Shown: positions 11,705-24,287 of the stretch, in pieces | Layout: each line of letters begins with the position of its first letter | Numbering within the stretch: the first letter of the stretch is position 1 | DNA from: Pristionchus mayeri | Taxonomy: Eukaryota > Nematoda > Chromadorea > Rhabditida > Neodiplogasteridae | DNA length: 64,000 nucleotides | Assembly: GCA_036245805.1 (NCBI GenBank) | Contig: BTRK01000002.1 | Span: 3,034,689 to 3,098,688, forward strand | Reading direction: 5' to 3' | Program-made: the position numbers and the translations under genes | The notes under the pieces: generated by a model | Seen by the model: the letters and a program-made list of their open reading frames with translations, nothing else | Told to the model about the DNA's origin: nothing | Database searches by the model: none

Positions 11705-12040
11705 CTACAGCTGTGATGCTTACGGGACATTGCCATTTTTTCATCTAGATTTTTCTTTGCAATGAAATAACATAGAGGAGAATGTGCCCATAATGCTGAA
11801 ATTTTGGGAATAAGCTAATTAGCGCATTTAGAAAACTTCTATACTTGTAGTTGCTTCAATTCATGCAAACTACAGCTGTGATGCTTATGGGACATTGCCA
11901 TTTTTTTCACATTTTCTAGATTTTGCTTTGGAATGAAATAACTGAGAAGTGAACGTGCCCATAATGCTAAGATTGAGGGAATATGCTAATTAGCACATTT
12001 AGAAAACTTCTACAATTATAGTTGCGTCAATTCATGCAAA
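11705..12040 (+). repeat. Two-monomer linker between the 1,177-bp copies
   Basis: The copy at 11705 is a 165-bp type B monomer with GCTTACGGG and TAGCGCATTT, and its tail changes to ATACTTGTAGTTGCTTC. The copy at 11870 is an early full type C monomer with seven T's, CTGAGAAGTGAACG, GATTGAGGGAATATGC and a CTACAATTATAG tail. These are among the first appearances of the GTAGTTGCTTC tail and of CTGAGAAGTGAACG with GAGGGAAT, features that dominate the array to the right. Confidence 0.8.
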
Positions 12041-12881
12041 CTACAGCTGTGATGCTTATGGGACATTGCCATTTTTTCACATTCTCTAGATTTTGCTTTG
12101 GAATGAAATAAAATAGAAGAGAATGTGCCCATAATGCTGAAATTTAGGGAATAAGTTAATTAGCACATTTAGAAAACTTTTATAATTATAGTTGCGTCAA
12201 TTCATGCAAACTACAGCTGTGATGCTTACTTGACATTGCCATTTTTTCATCTAGAATTTTCTTTGCAATGAAATAACTTAGAGGAGAATGTGCCCATAAT
12301 GCTAAAATTTAGGGAATAATTTAATTTGCACATTTAGAAAACTTCTATAGTTTTAGTTGTGTCAATACCTGCAAACTACAGCTGTGATGCTTATGGGACA
12401 TTGCCATTTTTTTCACATTTTCTAGATTTTGCTTTGGAATGAAATAACATAGAAGAGAATGTGCCCATAATGCTGAAATTTAGGGAATAATTTAAATTGC
12501 ACATTTAGAAAACTTCTATAGTTTTAGTTGTGTCAATACATGCAAACTACAGCTGTGATGCTTATGGGACATTGCCATTTTTTCACATTCTCTAGATTTG
12601 GCTTTGGAATGAAATAACATAGAAGAGAATGTGCCCATAATGCTGAAATTTAGGGAATAATTTAATTTGCACATTTAGAAAACTTCTATAGTTTTAGTTG
12701 AGTCAATTCATGCAAACTACAGCTGTGATGCTTATGGGACATTGCCATTTTTTCATCTAGATTTTTCTTTGCTATGAAATAACATAGAGGAGAATGTGCC
12801 CATAATGCTGAAATTTTGGGAATAAGCTAATTAGCACATTTAGAAAACTTCTATCATTATAGTTGAGTCAATTCATGCAAA
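12041..12881 (+). repeat. 841-bp five-monomer segment, copy 2
   Basis: Starts at 12041, 12211, 12376, 12547 and 12717 match 10864-11704 at offset 1,177 bp. The type B monomer at 12211 carries a private change, GCTTACTTGACATT in place of GCTTATGGGACATT, and lacks the TTTATGG form seen in copy 1. The match ends at 12882, where the next monomer is C-like with GGGACATTACC. Confidence 0.9.
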
Positions 12882-13718
12882 CTACAGCTGTGATGCTTAT
12901 GGGACATTACCATTTTTTCACATTTTCTAGATTTTGCTTTGGAATGAAATAACAGAGAAGAGAATGTGCCCATAATGCTGAAATTTAGGGAATAATTTAA
13001 TTTGCACATTTAGAAAGCTTCTATAGTTTTAGTTGTGTCAATACATGCAAATTACAGCTGTGATGCTTATGGGACATTACCATTTTTTCATCTAGATTTT
13101 TCTTTGCAATGAAATAACATAGAGGAGAATGTGCCCATAATGCTGAAATTTAAGGGAATAATTTAATTTGCACATTTAGAAAGCTTCTATAGTTTTAGTT
13201 GTGTCAATACATGCAAATTACAGCTGTGATGCTTATGGGACATTACCATTTTTTCATCTAGATTTTTCTTTGCAATGAAATAACATAGAGGAGAATGTGC
13301 CCATAATGCTGAAATTTTGGGAATAAGCTAATTAGCACATTTAGAAAACTTCTATCATTATAGTTGAGTCAATTCATGCAAACTACAGCTGTGATGCTTA
13401 TGGGACATTACCATTTTTTCACATTTTCTAGATTTTGCTTTGGAATGAAATAACAGAGAAGAGAATGTGCCCATAATGTTGAAATTTAGGGAATAATTTA
13501 ATTTGCACATTTAGAAAGCTTCTATAGTTTTAGTTGTGTCAATACATGCAAATTACAGCTGTGATGCTTATGGGACATTACCATTTTTTCATCTAGATTT
13601 TTCTTTGCAATGAAATAACATAGAGGAGAATGTGCCCATAATGCTGAAATTTAAGGGAATAATTTAATTTGCACATTTAGAAAGCTTCTATAGTTTTAGT
13701 TGTGTCAATACATGCAAA
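12882..13718 (+). repeat. 501-bp mixed trimer (170+166+165), about 1.7 copies
   Basis: Starts at 12882, 13052 and 13218 define a C-like monomer followed by two type B monomers. The same order starts again at 13383 and 13553 and is cut after two monomers. Local markers are GGGACATTACC, ATGCAAATTACAGC at the monomer joints, and AGAAAGCTTCTATAG, which creates an AAGCTT site. I saw AAGCTT in this stretch and around 14363 but not in the rest of the array. Confidence 0.87.
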
Positions 13719-14906
13719 TTACAGCTGTGATGCTTATGGGACATTGCCATTTTTTTTCACATTTTCTAGATTTTGCTTTGGAATGAAATAACTGAGAAGT
13801 GAACGTGCCCATAATGCTAAGATTGAGGGAATAAGCTAATTAGCACATTTCGAAAACTTCTATAATTGTAGTTGCGTCAATTCATGCAAATTACAGCTGT
13901 GATGCTTATGGGACATTGCCATTTTTTCAGATTTTCTAGATTTTTACTTGGAAGGAAATAAGTGAAAAGTGAACGTGCCCATAATGCTGAAATTTAGGGG
14001 ATAATTTAATTTGCACATTTAGAAAACTTCTATAGTTTTAGTTGTGTCACTACATGCAAACTACAGCTGTGATGCTTATGGGACATTGCCATTTTTTCAT
14101 CTAGATTTTTCTTTGCAATGAAATAACATAGAGGAGAATGTGCCCATAATGCTGAAATTTTGGGAATAAGGTAATTAGCACATTTAGAAAACTTCTATCA
14201 ATATAGTTGAGTCAAATTCATGCAAACTGCAGCTGTGATGCTTATGGGACATTGCCATTTTTTCACATTTTCTAGATTTTGCTTTGGAATGAAATAACAG
14301 AGAAGAGAATGTGCCCATAATGCTGAAATTTAGGGAATAATTTAATTTGCACATTTAGAAAGCTTCTATAGTTTTAGTTGTGTCAATACATGCAAATTAC
14401 AGCTGTGATGCTTATGGGACATTGCCATTTTTTCACATTTTCTAGATTTTGCTTTGGAATGGAATAACTGAGAAGTGAACGTGCCCATAATGCTAAGATT
14501 GAGGGAATAAGCTAATTAGCACATTTAGAAAACTTCTATACTTGTAGTTGCTTCAATTCATGCAAACTACAGCTGTGATGCTTATGGTACATTGCCATTT
14601 TTTCACATTTTCTAGATTTTTACTTGGAAGGAAATAACTGAAAAGTGAACGTGCCCATAATGCTAAAATTGAGGGAATAAGCTAATTAGCACATTTAGAA
14701 AACTTCTATAATTGTAGTTGCGTCAATTCATGCAAACTACAGCTGTGATGCTTATGGGACATTGCCATTTTTTCAGATTTTCTAGATTTTTACTTGGAAG
14801 GAAATAACTGAAAAGTGAACGTGCCCATAATGCTAAAATTGTGGGAATAAGCTAATTAGCACATTTAGAAAACTTCTATAATTGTAGTTGCGTCAATTCA
14901 TGCAAA
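13719..14906 (+). repeat. Transition from B/C-like to C/D monomers
   Basis: Seven monomers start at 13719, 13891, 14061, 14227, 14397, 14567 and 14737. The first is a 172-bp type C with eight T's and TTTCGAAAAC. The second is an early type D with CAGATTTTCTAG and AAGTGAAAAGTG. The third is the last type B (166 bp, ending TCAAATTCATGC) before the block near 60 kb. The copy at 14227 begins CTGCAGC. From 14397 onward only C and D monomers follow, so this stretch marks a change of satellite family composition. Confidence 0.82.
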
Positions 14907-17465
14907 CTACAGCAGTGATGCTTATGGGACATTGCCATTTTTTCAGATTTTCTAGATTTTTACTTGGAAGGAAATAACTGAAAAGTGAACGTGCCCATAA
15001 TGCTGAAATTTAGGGAATAATTTAATTTGCACATTTAGAAAACTTCTATACTTGTAGTTGCTTCAATTCATGCAAACTACAGCTGTGATGCTTATGGGAC
15101 ATTGCCATTTTTTTCACATTTTCTAGATTTTGCTTTGGAATGAAATAACTGAGAAGTGAACGTGCCCATAATGCTAAGATTGAGGGAATAAGCTAATTAG
15201 CACATTTAGAAAACTTCTATACTTGTAGTTGCTTCAATTCATGCAAACTACAGCTGTGATGCTTATGGGACATTGCCATTTTTTTCACATTTTCTAGATT
15301 TTGCTTTGGAATGAAATAACTGAGAAGTGAACGTGCCCATAATGCTAAGATTGAGGGAATAAGCTAATTAGCACATTTAGAAAACTTCTATACTTGTAGT
15401 TGCTTCAATTCATGCAAACTACAGCTGTGATGCTTATGGGACATTGCCATTTTTTTCACATTTTCTAGATTTTGCTTTGGAATGAAATAACTGAGAAGTG
15501 AACGTGCCCATAATGCTAAGATTGAGGGAATAAGCTAATTAGCACAGTTCGAAAACTTCTATAATTGTAGTTGCGTCAATTCATGCAAACTACAGCTGTG
15601 ATGCTTATGGGACATTGCCATTTTTTCACATTTTCTAGATTTTTACTTGGAAGGAAATAACTGAAAAGTGAACGTGCCCATAATGCTAAAATTGAGGGAA
15701 TAAGCTAATTAGCACATTTAGAAAACTTCTATAATTGTAGTTGCGTCAATTCATGCAAACTACAGCTGTGATGCTTATGGGACATTGCCATTTTTTCAGA
15801 TTTTCTAGATTTTTACTTGGAAGGAAATAACTGAAAAGTGAACGTGCCCATAATGCTGAAATTTAGGGAATAATTTAATTTGCACATTTAGAAAACTTCT
15901 ATACTTGTAGTTGCTTCAATTCATGCAAACTACAGCTGTGATGCTTATGGGACATTGCCATTTTTTTCACATTTTCTAGATTTTGCTTTGGAATGAAATA
16001 ACTGAGAAGTGAACGTGCCCATAATGCTAAGATTGAGGGAATAAGCTAATTAGCACATTTAGAAAACTTCTATACTTGTAGTTGCTTCAATTCATGCAAA
16101 CTACAGCTGTGATGCTTATGGGACATTGCCATTTTTTTTCACATTTTCTAGATTTTGCTTTGGAATGAAATAACTGAGAAGTGAACGTGCCCATAATGCT
16201 AAGATTGAGGGAATAAGCTAATTAGCACAGTTCGAAAACTTCTATAATTGTAGTTGCGTCAATTCATGCAAACTACAGCTGTGATGCTTATGGGACATTG
16301 CCACTTTTTCACATTTTCTAGATTTTTACTTGGAAGGAAATAACTGAAAAGTGAACGTGCCCATAATGCTAAGATTGAGGGAATAAGCTAATTAGCACAG
16401 TTCGAAAACTTCTATAATTGTAGTTGCGTCAATTCATGCAAACTACAGCTGTGATGCTTATGGGACATTGCCATTTTTTCACATTTTCTAGATTTTTACT
16501 TGGAAGGAAATAACTGAAAAGTGAACGTGCCCATAATGCTAAAATTGAGGGAATAAGCTAATTAGCACATTTAGAAAACTTCTATAATTGTAGTTGCGTC
16601 AATTCATGCAAACTACAGCTGTGATGCTTATGGGACATTGCCATTTTTTCAGATTTTCTAGATTTTTACTTGGAAGGAAATAACTGAAAAGTGAACGTGC
16701 CCATAATGCTGAAATTTAGGGAATAATTTAATTTGCACATTTAGAAAACTTCTATAGTTTTAGTTGTGTCAATACATGCAAACTACAGCTGTGATGCTTA
16801 TGGGACATTGCCATTTTTTTCACATTTTCTAGATTTTGCTTTGGAATGAAATAACTGAGAAGTGAACGTGCCCATAATGCTAAGATTGAGGGAATAAGCT
16901 AATTAGCACATTTAGAAAACTTCTATACTTGTAGTTGCTTCAATTCATGCAAACTACAGCTGTGATGCTTATGGGACATTGCCATTTTTTTCACATTTTC
17001 TAGATTTTGCTTTGGAATGAAATAACTGAGAAGTGAACGTGCCCATAATGCTAAGATTGAGGGAATAAGCTAATTAGCACATTTAGAAAACTTCTATACT
17101 TGTAGTTGCTTCAATTCATGCAAACTACAGCTGTGATGCTTATGGGACATTGCCATTTTTTTCACATTTTCTAGATTTTGCTTTGGAATGAAATAACTGA
17201 GAAGTGAACGTGCCCATAATGCTAAGATTGAGGGAATAAGCTAATTAGCACATTTAGAAAACTTCTATACTTGTAGTTGCTTCAATTCATGCAAACTACA
17301 GCTGTGATGCTTATGGGACATTCCCATTTTTTCACATTTTCTAGATTTTTACTTGGAAGGAAATAACTGAAAAGTGAACGTGCCCATAATGCTAAGATTG
17401 AGGGAATAAGCTAATTAGCACAGTTCGAAAACTTCTATAATTGTAGTTGCGTCAATTCATGCAAA
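14907..17465 (+). repeat. 853-bp pentamer higher-order repeat, three copies
   Basis: Type D monomers with TCAGATTTTCTAG and the older AATTTAGGGAATAATTT half occur at 14907, 15760 and 16613. A related monomer with CACATTTTCTAG follows at 17466. The spacing is exactly 853 bp (five monomers) each time. Between them lie two or three seven-T type C copies and one or two type D copies, several with GCACAGTTCGAAAAC. The third unit has an extra C and ends in a GGGACATTCCC type D at 17296. The 853-bp period is firm, while the internal composition varies between copies. Confidence 0.85.
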
Positions 17466-18317
17466 CTACAGCTGTGATGCTTATGGGACATTGCCATTTT
17501 TTCACATTTTCTAGATTTTTACTTGGAAGGAAATAACTGAAAAGTGAACGTGCCCATAATGCTGAAATTTAGGGAATAATTTAATTTGCACATTTAGAAA
17601 ACTTCTATAGTTTTAGTTGTGTCAATACATGCAAACTACAGCTGTGATGCTTATGGGACATTGCCATTTTTTTCACATTTTCTAGATTTTGCTTTGGAAT
17701 GAAATAACTGAGAAGTGAACGTGCCCATAATGCTAAGATTGAGGGAATAAGCTAATTAGCACATTTAGAAAACTTCTATACTTGTAGTTGCTTCAATTCA
17801 TGCAAACTACAGCTGTGATGCTTATGGGACATTCCCATTTTTTCACATTTTCTAGATTTTTACTTGGAAGGAAATAACTGAAAAGTGAACGTGCCCATAA
17901 TGCTAAGATTGAGGGAATAAGCTAATTAGCACAGTTCGAAAACTTCTATAATTGTAGTTGCGTCAATTCATGCAAACTACAGCTGTGATGCTTATGGGAC
18001 ATTGCCATTTTTTCACATTTTCTAGATTTTTACTTGGAAGGAAATAACTGAAAAGTGAACGTGCCCATAATGCTGAAATTTAGGGAATAATTTAATTTGC
18101 ACATTTAGAAAACTTCTATAGTTTTAGTTGTGTCAATACATGCAAACTACAGCTGTGATGCTTATGGGACATTGCCATTTTTTTCACATTTTCTAGATTT
18201 TGCTTTGGAATGAAATAACTGAGAAGTGAACGTGCCCATAATGCTAAGATTGAGGGAATAAGCTAATTAGCACATTTAGAAAACTTCTATACTTGTAGTT
18301 GCTTCAATTCATGCAAA
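17296..18317 (+). repeat. 511-bp trimer, two copies
   Basis: Monomers at 17296, 17466 and 17636 are followed by the same three at 17807, 17977 and 18147. They are a type D with GGGACATTCCC and CAGTTCGAAAAC, a type D with AATTTAGGGAATAATTT, and a seven-T type C. The two 511-bp copies look nearly identical by eye. This trimer overlaps the last unit of the pentamer and was probably derived from it by loss of two monomers followed by duplication. Confidence 0.87.
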
Positions 18318-19850
18318 CTACAGCTGTGATGCTTATGGGACATTGCCATTTTTTTCACATTTTCTAGATTTTGCTTTGGAATGAAATAACTGAGAAGTGA
18401 ACGTGCCCATAATGCTAAGATTGAGGGAATAAGCTAACTAGCACAGTTCGAAAACTTCTATAATTGTAGTTGCGTCAATTCATGCAAACTACAGCTGTGA
18501 TGCTTATGGGACATTGCCATTTTTTCACATTTTCTAGATTTTTACTTGGAAGGAAATAACTGAAAAGTGAACGTGCCCATAATGCTAAGATTGAGGGAAT
18601 AAGCTAATTAGCACAGTTCGAAAACTTCTATAATTGTAGTTGCGTCAATTCATGCAAACTACAGCTGTGATGCTTATGGGACATTGCCATTTTTTCACAT
18701 TTTCTAGATTTTTACTTGGAAGGAAATAACTGAAAAGTGAACGTGCCCATTATGCTAAGATTGAGGGAATAAGTTAATTAGCACATTTAGAAAACTTCTA
18801 TAATTATAGTTGCTTCAATTCATGCAAACTACAGCTGTGATGCTTATGGGACATTGCCATTTTTTCACATTTTCTAGATTTTGCTTTGGAATGAAATAAC
18901 TGAGAAGTGAACGTGCCCATAATGCTAAGATTGAGGGAATAAGCTAATTAGCACATTTAGAAAACTTCTATACTTGTAGTTGCTTCAATTCATGCAAACT
19001 ACAGCTGTGATGCTTATGGGACATTGCCATTTTTTTCACATTTTCTAGATTTTGCTTTGGAATGAAATAACTGAGAAGTGAACGTGCCCATAATGCTAAG
19101 ATTGAGGGAATAAGCTAACTAGCACAGTTCGAAAACTTCTATAATTGTAGTTGCGTCAATTCATGCAAACTACAGCTGTGATGCTTATGGGACATTGCCA
19201 TTTTTTCACATTTTCTAGATTTTTACTTGGAAGGAAATAACTGAAAAGTGAACGTGCCCATAATGCTAAGATTGAGGGAATAAGCTAATTAGCACAGTTC
19301 GAAAACTTCTATAATTGTAGTTGCGTCAATTCATGCAAACTACAGCTGTGATGCTTATGGGACATTGCCATTTTTTCACATTTTCTAGATTTTGCTTTGG
19401 AATGAAATAACTGAGAAGTGAACGTGCCCATAATGCTAAGATTGAGGGAATAAGCTAATTAGCACATTTAGAAAACTTCTATACTTGTAGTTGCTTCAAT
19501 TCATGCAAACTACAGCTGTGATGCTTATGGGACATTGCCATTTTTTTCACATTTTCTAGATTTTTACTTGGAAGGAAATAACTGAAAAGTGAACGTGCCC
19601 ATAATGCTAAGATTGAGGGAATAAGCTAATTAGCACAGTTCGAAAACTTCTATAATTGTAGTTGCGTCAATTCATGCAAACTACAGCTGTGATGCTTATG
19701 GGACATTGCCATTTTTTCACATTTTCTAGATTTTTACTTGGAAGGAAATAACTGAAAAGTGAACGTGCCCATTATGCTAAGATTGAGGGAATAAGTTAAT
19801 TAGCACATTTAGAAAACTTCTATAATTATAGTTGCTTCAATTCATGCAAA
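18318..19850 (+). repeat. C/D monomers with overlapping 681-bp and 1,022-bp repeats
   Basis: Nine monomers start at 18318, 18489, 18659, 18829, 18999, 19170, 19340, 19510 and 19681. The private variant AAGCTAACTAGCACAGTTCG recurs at 681 bp (18431 and 19112). The private variant CCCATTATGCTAAG recurs at 1,022 bp (18749 and 19771). The two spacings interleave, so at least two unequal exchanges of different length built this stretch. Confidence 0.8.
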
Positions 19851-22582
19851 CTACAGCTGTGATGCTTATGGGACATTGCCATTTTTTTCACATTTTCTAG
19901 ATTTTGCTTTGGAATGAAATAACTGAGAAGTGAACGTGCCCATAATGCTAAAATTGGGGGAATAAGCTAATTAGCACATTTAGAAAACTTCTATACTTGT
20001 AGTTGCTTCAATTCATGCAAACTACAGCTGTGATGCTTATGGGACATTGCCATTTTTTTCACATTTTCTAGATTTTACTTTGGAATGAAATAACTGAGAA
20101 GTGAACGTGCCCATAATGCTAAGATTGAGGGAATAAGCTAATTAGCACATTTAGAAAACTTCTATACTTGTAGTTGCTTCAATTCATGCAAACTACAGCT
20201 GTGATGCTTATGGGACATTGCCATTTTTTCACATTTTCTAGATTTTTACTTGGAAGGAAATAACTGAGAAGTGAACGTGCCCATAATGCTAAAATTGAGG
20301 GAATAAGCTAATTAGCACATTTAGAAAACTTCTATAATTGTAGTTGCGTCAATTCATGCAAACTACAGCTGTGATGCTTATGGGACATTGCCATTTTTTT
20401 CACATTTTCTAGATTTTGCTTTGGAATGAAATAACTGAGAAGTGAACGTGCCCATAATGCTAAAATTGGGGGGAATAAGCTAATTAGCACATTTAGAAAA
20501 CTTCTATACTTGTAGTTGCTTCAATTCATGCAAACTACAGCTGTGATGCTTATGGGACATTGCCATTTTTTTCACATTTTCTAGATTTTACTTTGGAATG
20601 AAATAACTGAGAAGTGAACGTGCCCATAATGCTAAGATTGAGGGAATAAGCTAATTAACACATTTAGAAATCTTCTATAATTGTAGTTGCGTCAATTCAT
20701 GCAAACTACAGCTGTGATGCTTATGGGACATTGCCATTTTTTCAGATTTTCTAGATTTTTACTTGGAAGAAAATAACTGAAAAGTGAACGTGCCCATAAC
20801 GCTGAAATTTAGGGAATAATTTAATTTGCACATTTAGAAAACTTCTATAGTTTTAGTTGTGTCAATACATGCAAACTACAGCTGTGATGCTTATGGGACA
20901 TTGCCATTTTTTTTCACATTTTCTAGATTTTGCTTTGGAATGAAATAACTGAGAAGTGAACGTGCCCATAATGCTAAGATTGAGGGAATAAGCTAATTAG
21001 CACATTTAGAAAACTTCTATACTTGTAGTTGCTTCAATTCATGCAAACTACAGCTGTGATGCTTATGGGACATTGCCATTTTTTTCACATTTTCTAGATT
21101 TTGCTTTGGAATGAAATAACTGAGAAGTGAACGTGCCCATAATGCTAAGATTGAAGGAATAAGCTAATTAGCACATTTAGAAAACTTCTATACTTGTAGT
21201 TGCTTCAATTCATGCAAACTACAGCTGTGATGCTTATGGGACATTGCCATTTTTTCACATTTTCTAGATTTTGCTTTGGAATGAAATAACTGAGAAGTGA
21301 ACGTGCCCATAATGCTAAAATTTGGGGAATAAGCTAATTAGCACATTTAGAAAACTTCTATACTTGTAGTTGCTTCAATTCATGCAAACTACAGCTGTGA
21401 TGCTTATGGGACATTGCCATTTTTTTCACATTTTCTTGATTTTAATTTGGAATGAAATAACTGAGAAGTGAACGTGCCCATAATGCTAAGATTGAGGGAA
21501 TAAGCTAATTAACACATTTAGAAATCTTCTATAATTGTAGTTGCGTCAATTCATGCAAACTACAGCTGTGATGCTTATGGGACATTGCCATTTTTTCAGA
21601 TTTTCTAGATTTTTACTTGGAAGGAAATAACTGAAAAGTGAACGTGCCCATAACGCTGAAATTTAGGGAATAATTTAATTTGCACATTTAGAAAACTTCT
21701 ATAGTTTTAGTTGTGTCAATACATGCAAACTACAGCTGTGATGCTTATGGGACATTGCCATTTTTTTCACATTTTCTAGATTTTGCTTTGGAATGAAATA
21801 ACTGAGAAGTGAACGTGCCCATAATGCTAAGATTGAAGGAATAAGCTAATTAGCACATTTAGAAAACTTCTATACTTGTAGTTGCTTCAATTCATGCAAA
21901 CTACAGCTGTGATGCTTATGGGACATTGCCATTTTTTCACATTTTCTAGATTTTGCTTTGGAATGAAATAACTGCGAAGTGAACGTGCCCATAATGCTAA
22001 GATTGAGGGAATAAGCTAATTAGCACATTTAGAAAACTTCTATACTTGTAGTTGCTTCAATTCATGCAAACTACAGCTGTGATGCTTATGGGACATTGCC
22101 ATTTTTTCACATTTTCTAGATTTTTACTTGGAAGGAAATAACTGAGAAGTGAACGTGCCCATAATGCTAAAATTGAGGGAATAAGCTAATTAGCACATTT
22201 AGAAAACTTCTATAATTGTAGTTGCGTCAATTCATGCAAACTACAGCTGTGATGCTTATGGGACATTGCCATTTTTTTCACATTTTCTAGATTTTGCTTT
22301 GGAATGAAATAACTGAGAAGTGAACGTGCCCATAATGCTAAAATTGGGGGAATAAGCTAATTAGCACATTTAGAAAACTTCTATACTTGTAGTTGCTTCA
22401 ATTCATGCAAACTACAGCTGTGATGCTTATGGGACATTGCCATTTTTTTCACATTTTCTAGATTTTACTTTGGAATGAAATAACTGAGAAGTGAACGTGC
22501 CCATAATGCTAAGATTGAGGGAATAAGCTAATTAACACATTTAGAAATCTTCTATAATTGTAGTTGCGTCAATTCATGCAAA
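19851..22582 (+). repeat. Founder region of the 10/11-mer higher-order repeat
   Basis: Sixteen monomers introduce the markers that define the next 8 kb: ATTAACACATTTAGAAATC (type C with ATTTTACTTTGG), CCCATAACGCTGAAATTT (type D with TCAGATTTTCTAG), GATTGAAGGAAT, AAAATTGGGGGAAT and AACTGCGAAGTG. The CCCATAACGCTG monomer starts at 20706 and 21560 (854 bp, five monomers) and then at 22583 (1,023 bp, six monomers). Singular variants include AAATTGGGGGGAAT at 20465 and TTCTTGATTTTAATTTGG near 21434. The order is a shorter forerunner of the long unit that follows. Confidence 0.83.
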
Positions 22583-24287
22583 CTACAGCTGTGATGCTTA
22601 TGGGACATTGCCATTTTTTCAGATTTTCTAGATTTTTACTTGGAAGAAAATAACTGAAAAGTGAACGTGCCCATAACGCTGAAATTTAGGGAATAATTTA
22701 ATTTGCACATTTAGAAAACTTCTATAGTTTTAGTTGTGTCAATACATGCAAACTACAGCTGTGATGCTTATGGGACATTGCCATTTTTTTCACATTTTCT
22801 AGATTTTGCTTTGGAATGAAATAACTGAGAAGTGAACGTGCCCATAATGCTAAGATTGAGGGAATAAGCTAATTAGCACATTTAGAAAACTTCTATACTT
22901 GTAGTTGCTTCAATTCATGCAAACTACAGCTGTGATGCTTATGGGACATTGCCATTTTTTTCACATTTTCTAGATTTTGCTTTGGAATGAAATAACTGAG
23001 AAGTGAACGTGCCCATAATGCTAAGATTGAAGGAATAAGCTAATTAGCACATTTAGAAAACTTCTATACTTGTAGTTGCTTCAATTCATGCAAACTACAG
23101 CTGTGATGCTTATGGGACATTGCCATTTTTTCACATTTTCTAGATTTTGCTTTGGAATGAAATAACTGAGAAGTGAACGTGCCCATAATGCTAAGATTGA
23201 GGGAATAAGCTAATTAGCACATTTAGAAAACTTCTATACTTGTAGTTGCTTCAATTCATGCAAACTACAGCTGTGATGCTTATGGGACATTGCCATTTTT
23301 TCACATTTTCTAGATTTTTACTTGGAAGGAAATAACTGAAAAGTGAACGTGCCCATAATGCTAAGATTGAGGGAATAAGCTAATTAGCACAGTTCGAAAA
23401 CTTCTATAATTGTAGTTGCGTCAATTCATGCAAATTACAGCTGTGATGCTTATGGGACATTGCCATTTTTTCACATTTTCTAGATTTTTACTTGGAAGGA
23501 AATAACTGAGAAGTGAACGTGCCCATAATGCTAAAATTGAGGGAATAAGCTAATTAGCACATTTAGAAAACTTCTATAATTGTAGTTGCGTCAATTCATG
23601 CAAACTACAGCTGTGATGCTTATGGGACATTGCCATTTTTTTCACATTTTCTAGATTTTGCTTTGGAATGAAATAACTGAGAAGTGAACGTGCCCATAAT
23701 GCTAAGATTGAAGGAATAAGCTAATTAGCACATTTAGAAAACTTCTATACTTGTAGTTGCTTCAATTCATGCAAACTACAGCTGTGATGCTTATGGGACA
23801 TTGCCATTTTTTCACATTTTCTAGATTTTGCTTTGGAATGAAATAACTGCGAAGTGAACGTGCCCATAATGCTAAGATTGAGGGAATAAGCTAATTAGCA
23901 CATTTAGAAAACTTCTATACTTGTAGTTGCTTCAATTCATGCAAACTACAGCTGTGATGCTTATGGGACATTGCCATTTTTTTCACATTTTCTAGATTTT
24001 GCTTTGGAATGAAATAACTGAGAAGTGAACGTGCCCATAATGCTAAGATTGGGGGAATAAGCTAATTAGCACATTTAGAAAACTTCTATACTTGTAGTTG
24101 CTTCAATTCATGCAAACTACAGCTGTGATGCTTATGGGACATTGCCATTTTTTTCACATTTTCTAGATTTTACTTTGGAATGAAATAACTGAGAAGTGAA
24201 CGTGCCCATAATGCTAAGATTGAGGGAATAAGCTAATTAACACATTTAGAAATCTTCTATAATTGTAGTTGCGTCAATTCATGCAAA
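22583..24287 (+). repeat. 1,705-bp 10-mer higher-order repeat
   Basis: The unit opens with the type D monomer carrying TTGGAAGAAAATAAC and CCCATAACGCTG. It then runs through seven-T C, C with GATTGAAGG, six-T C, D with CAGTTCGAAAAC and an ATTACAGC joint, D with GAGAAGTGAACG, C with GATTGAAGG, C with CTGCGAAG, C with GATTGGGGG, and C with ATTTTACTTTGG and AACACATTTAGAAATC. The next opener is at 24288. This is the shortest version of the unit and lacks one type D monomer present in the following copy. Confidence 0.88.
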
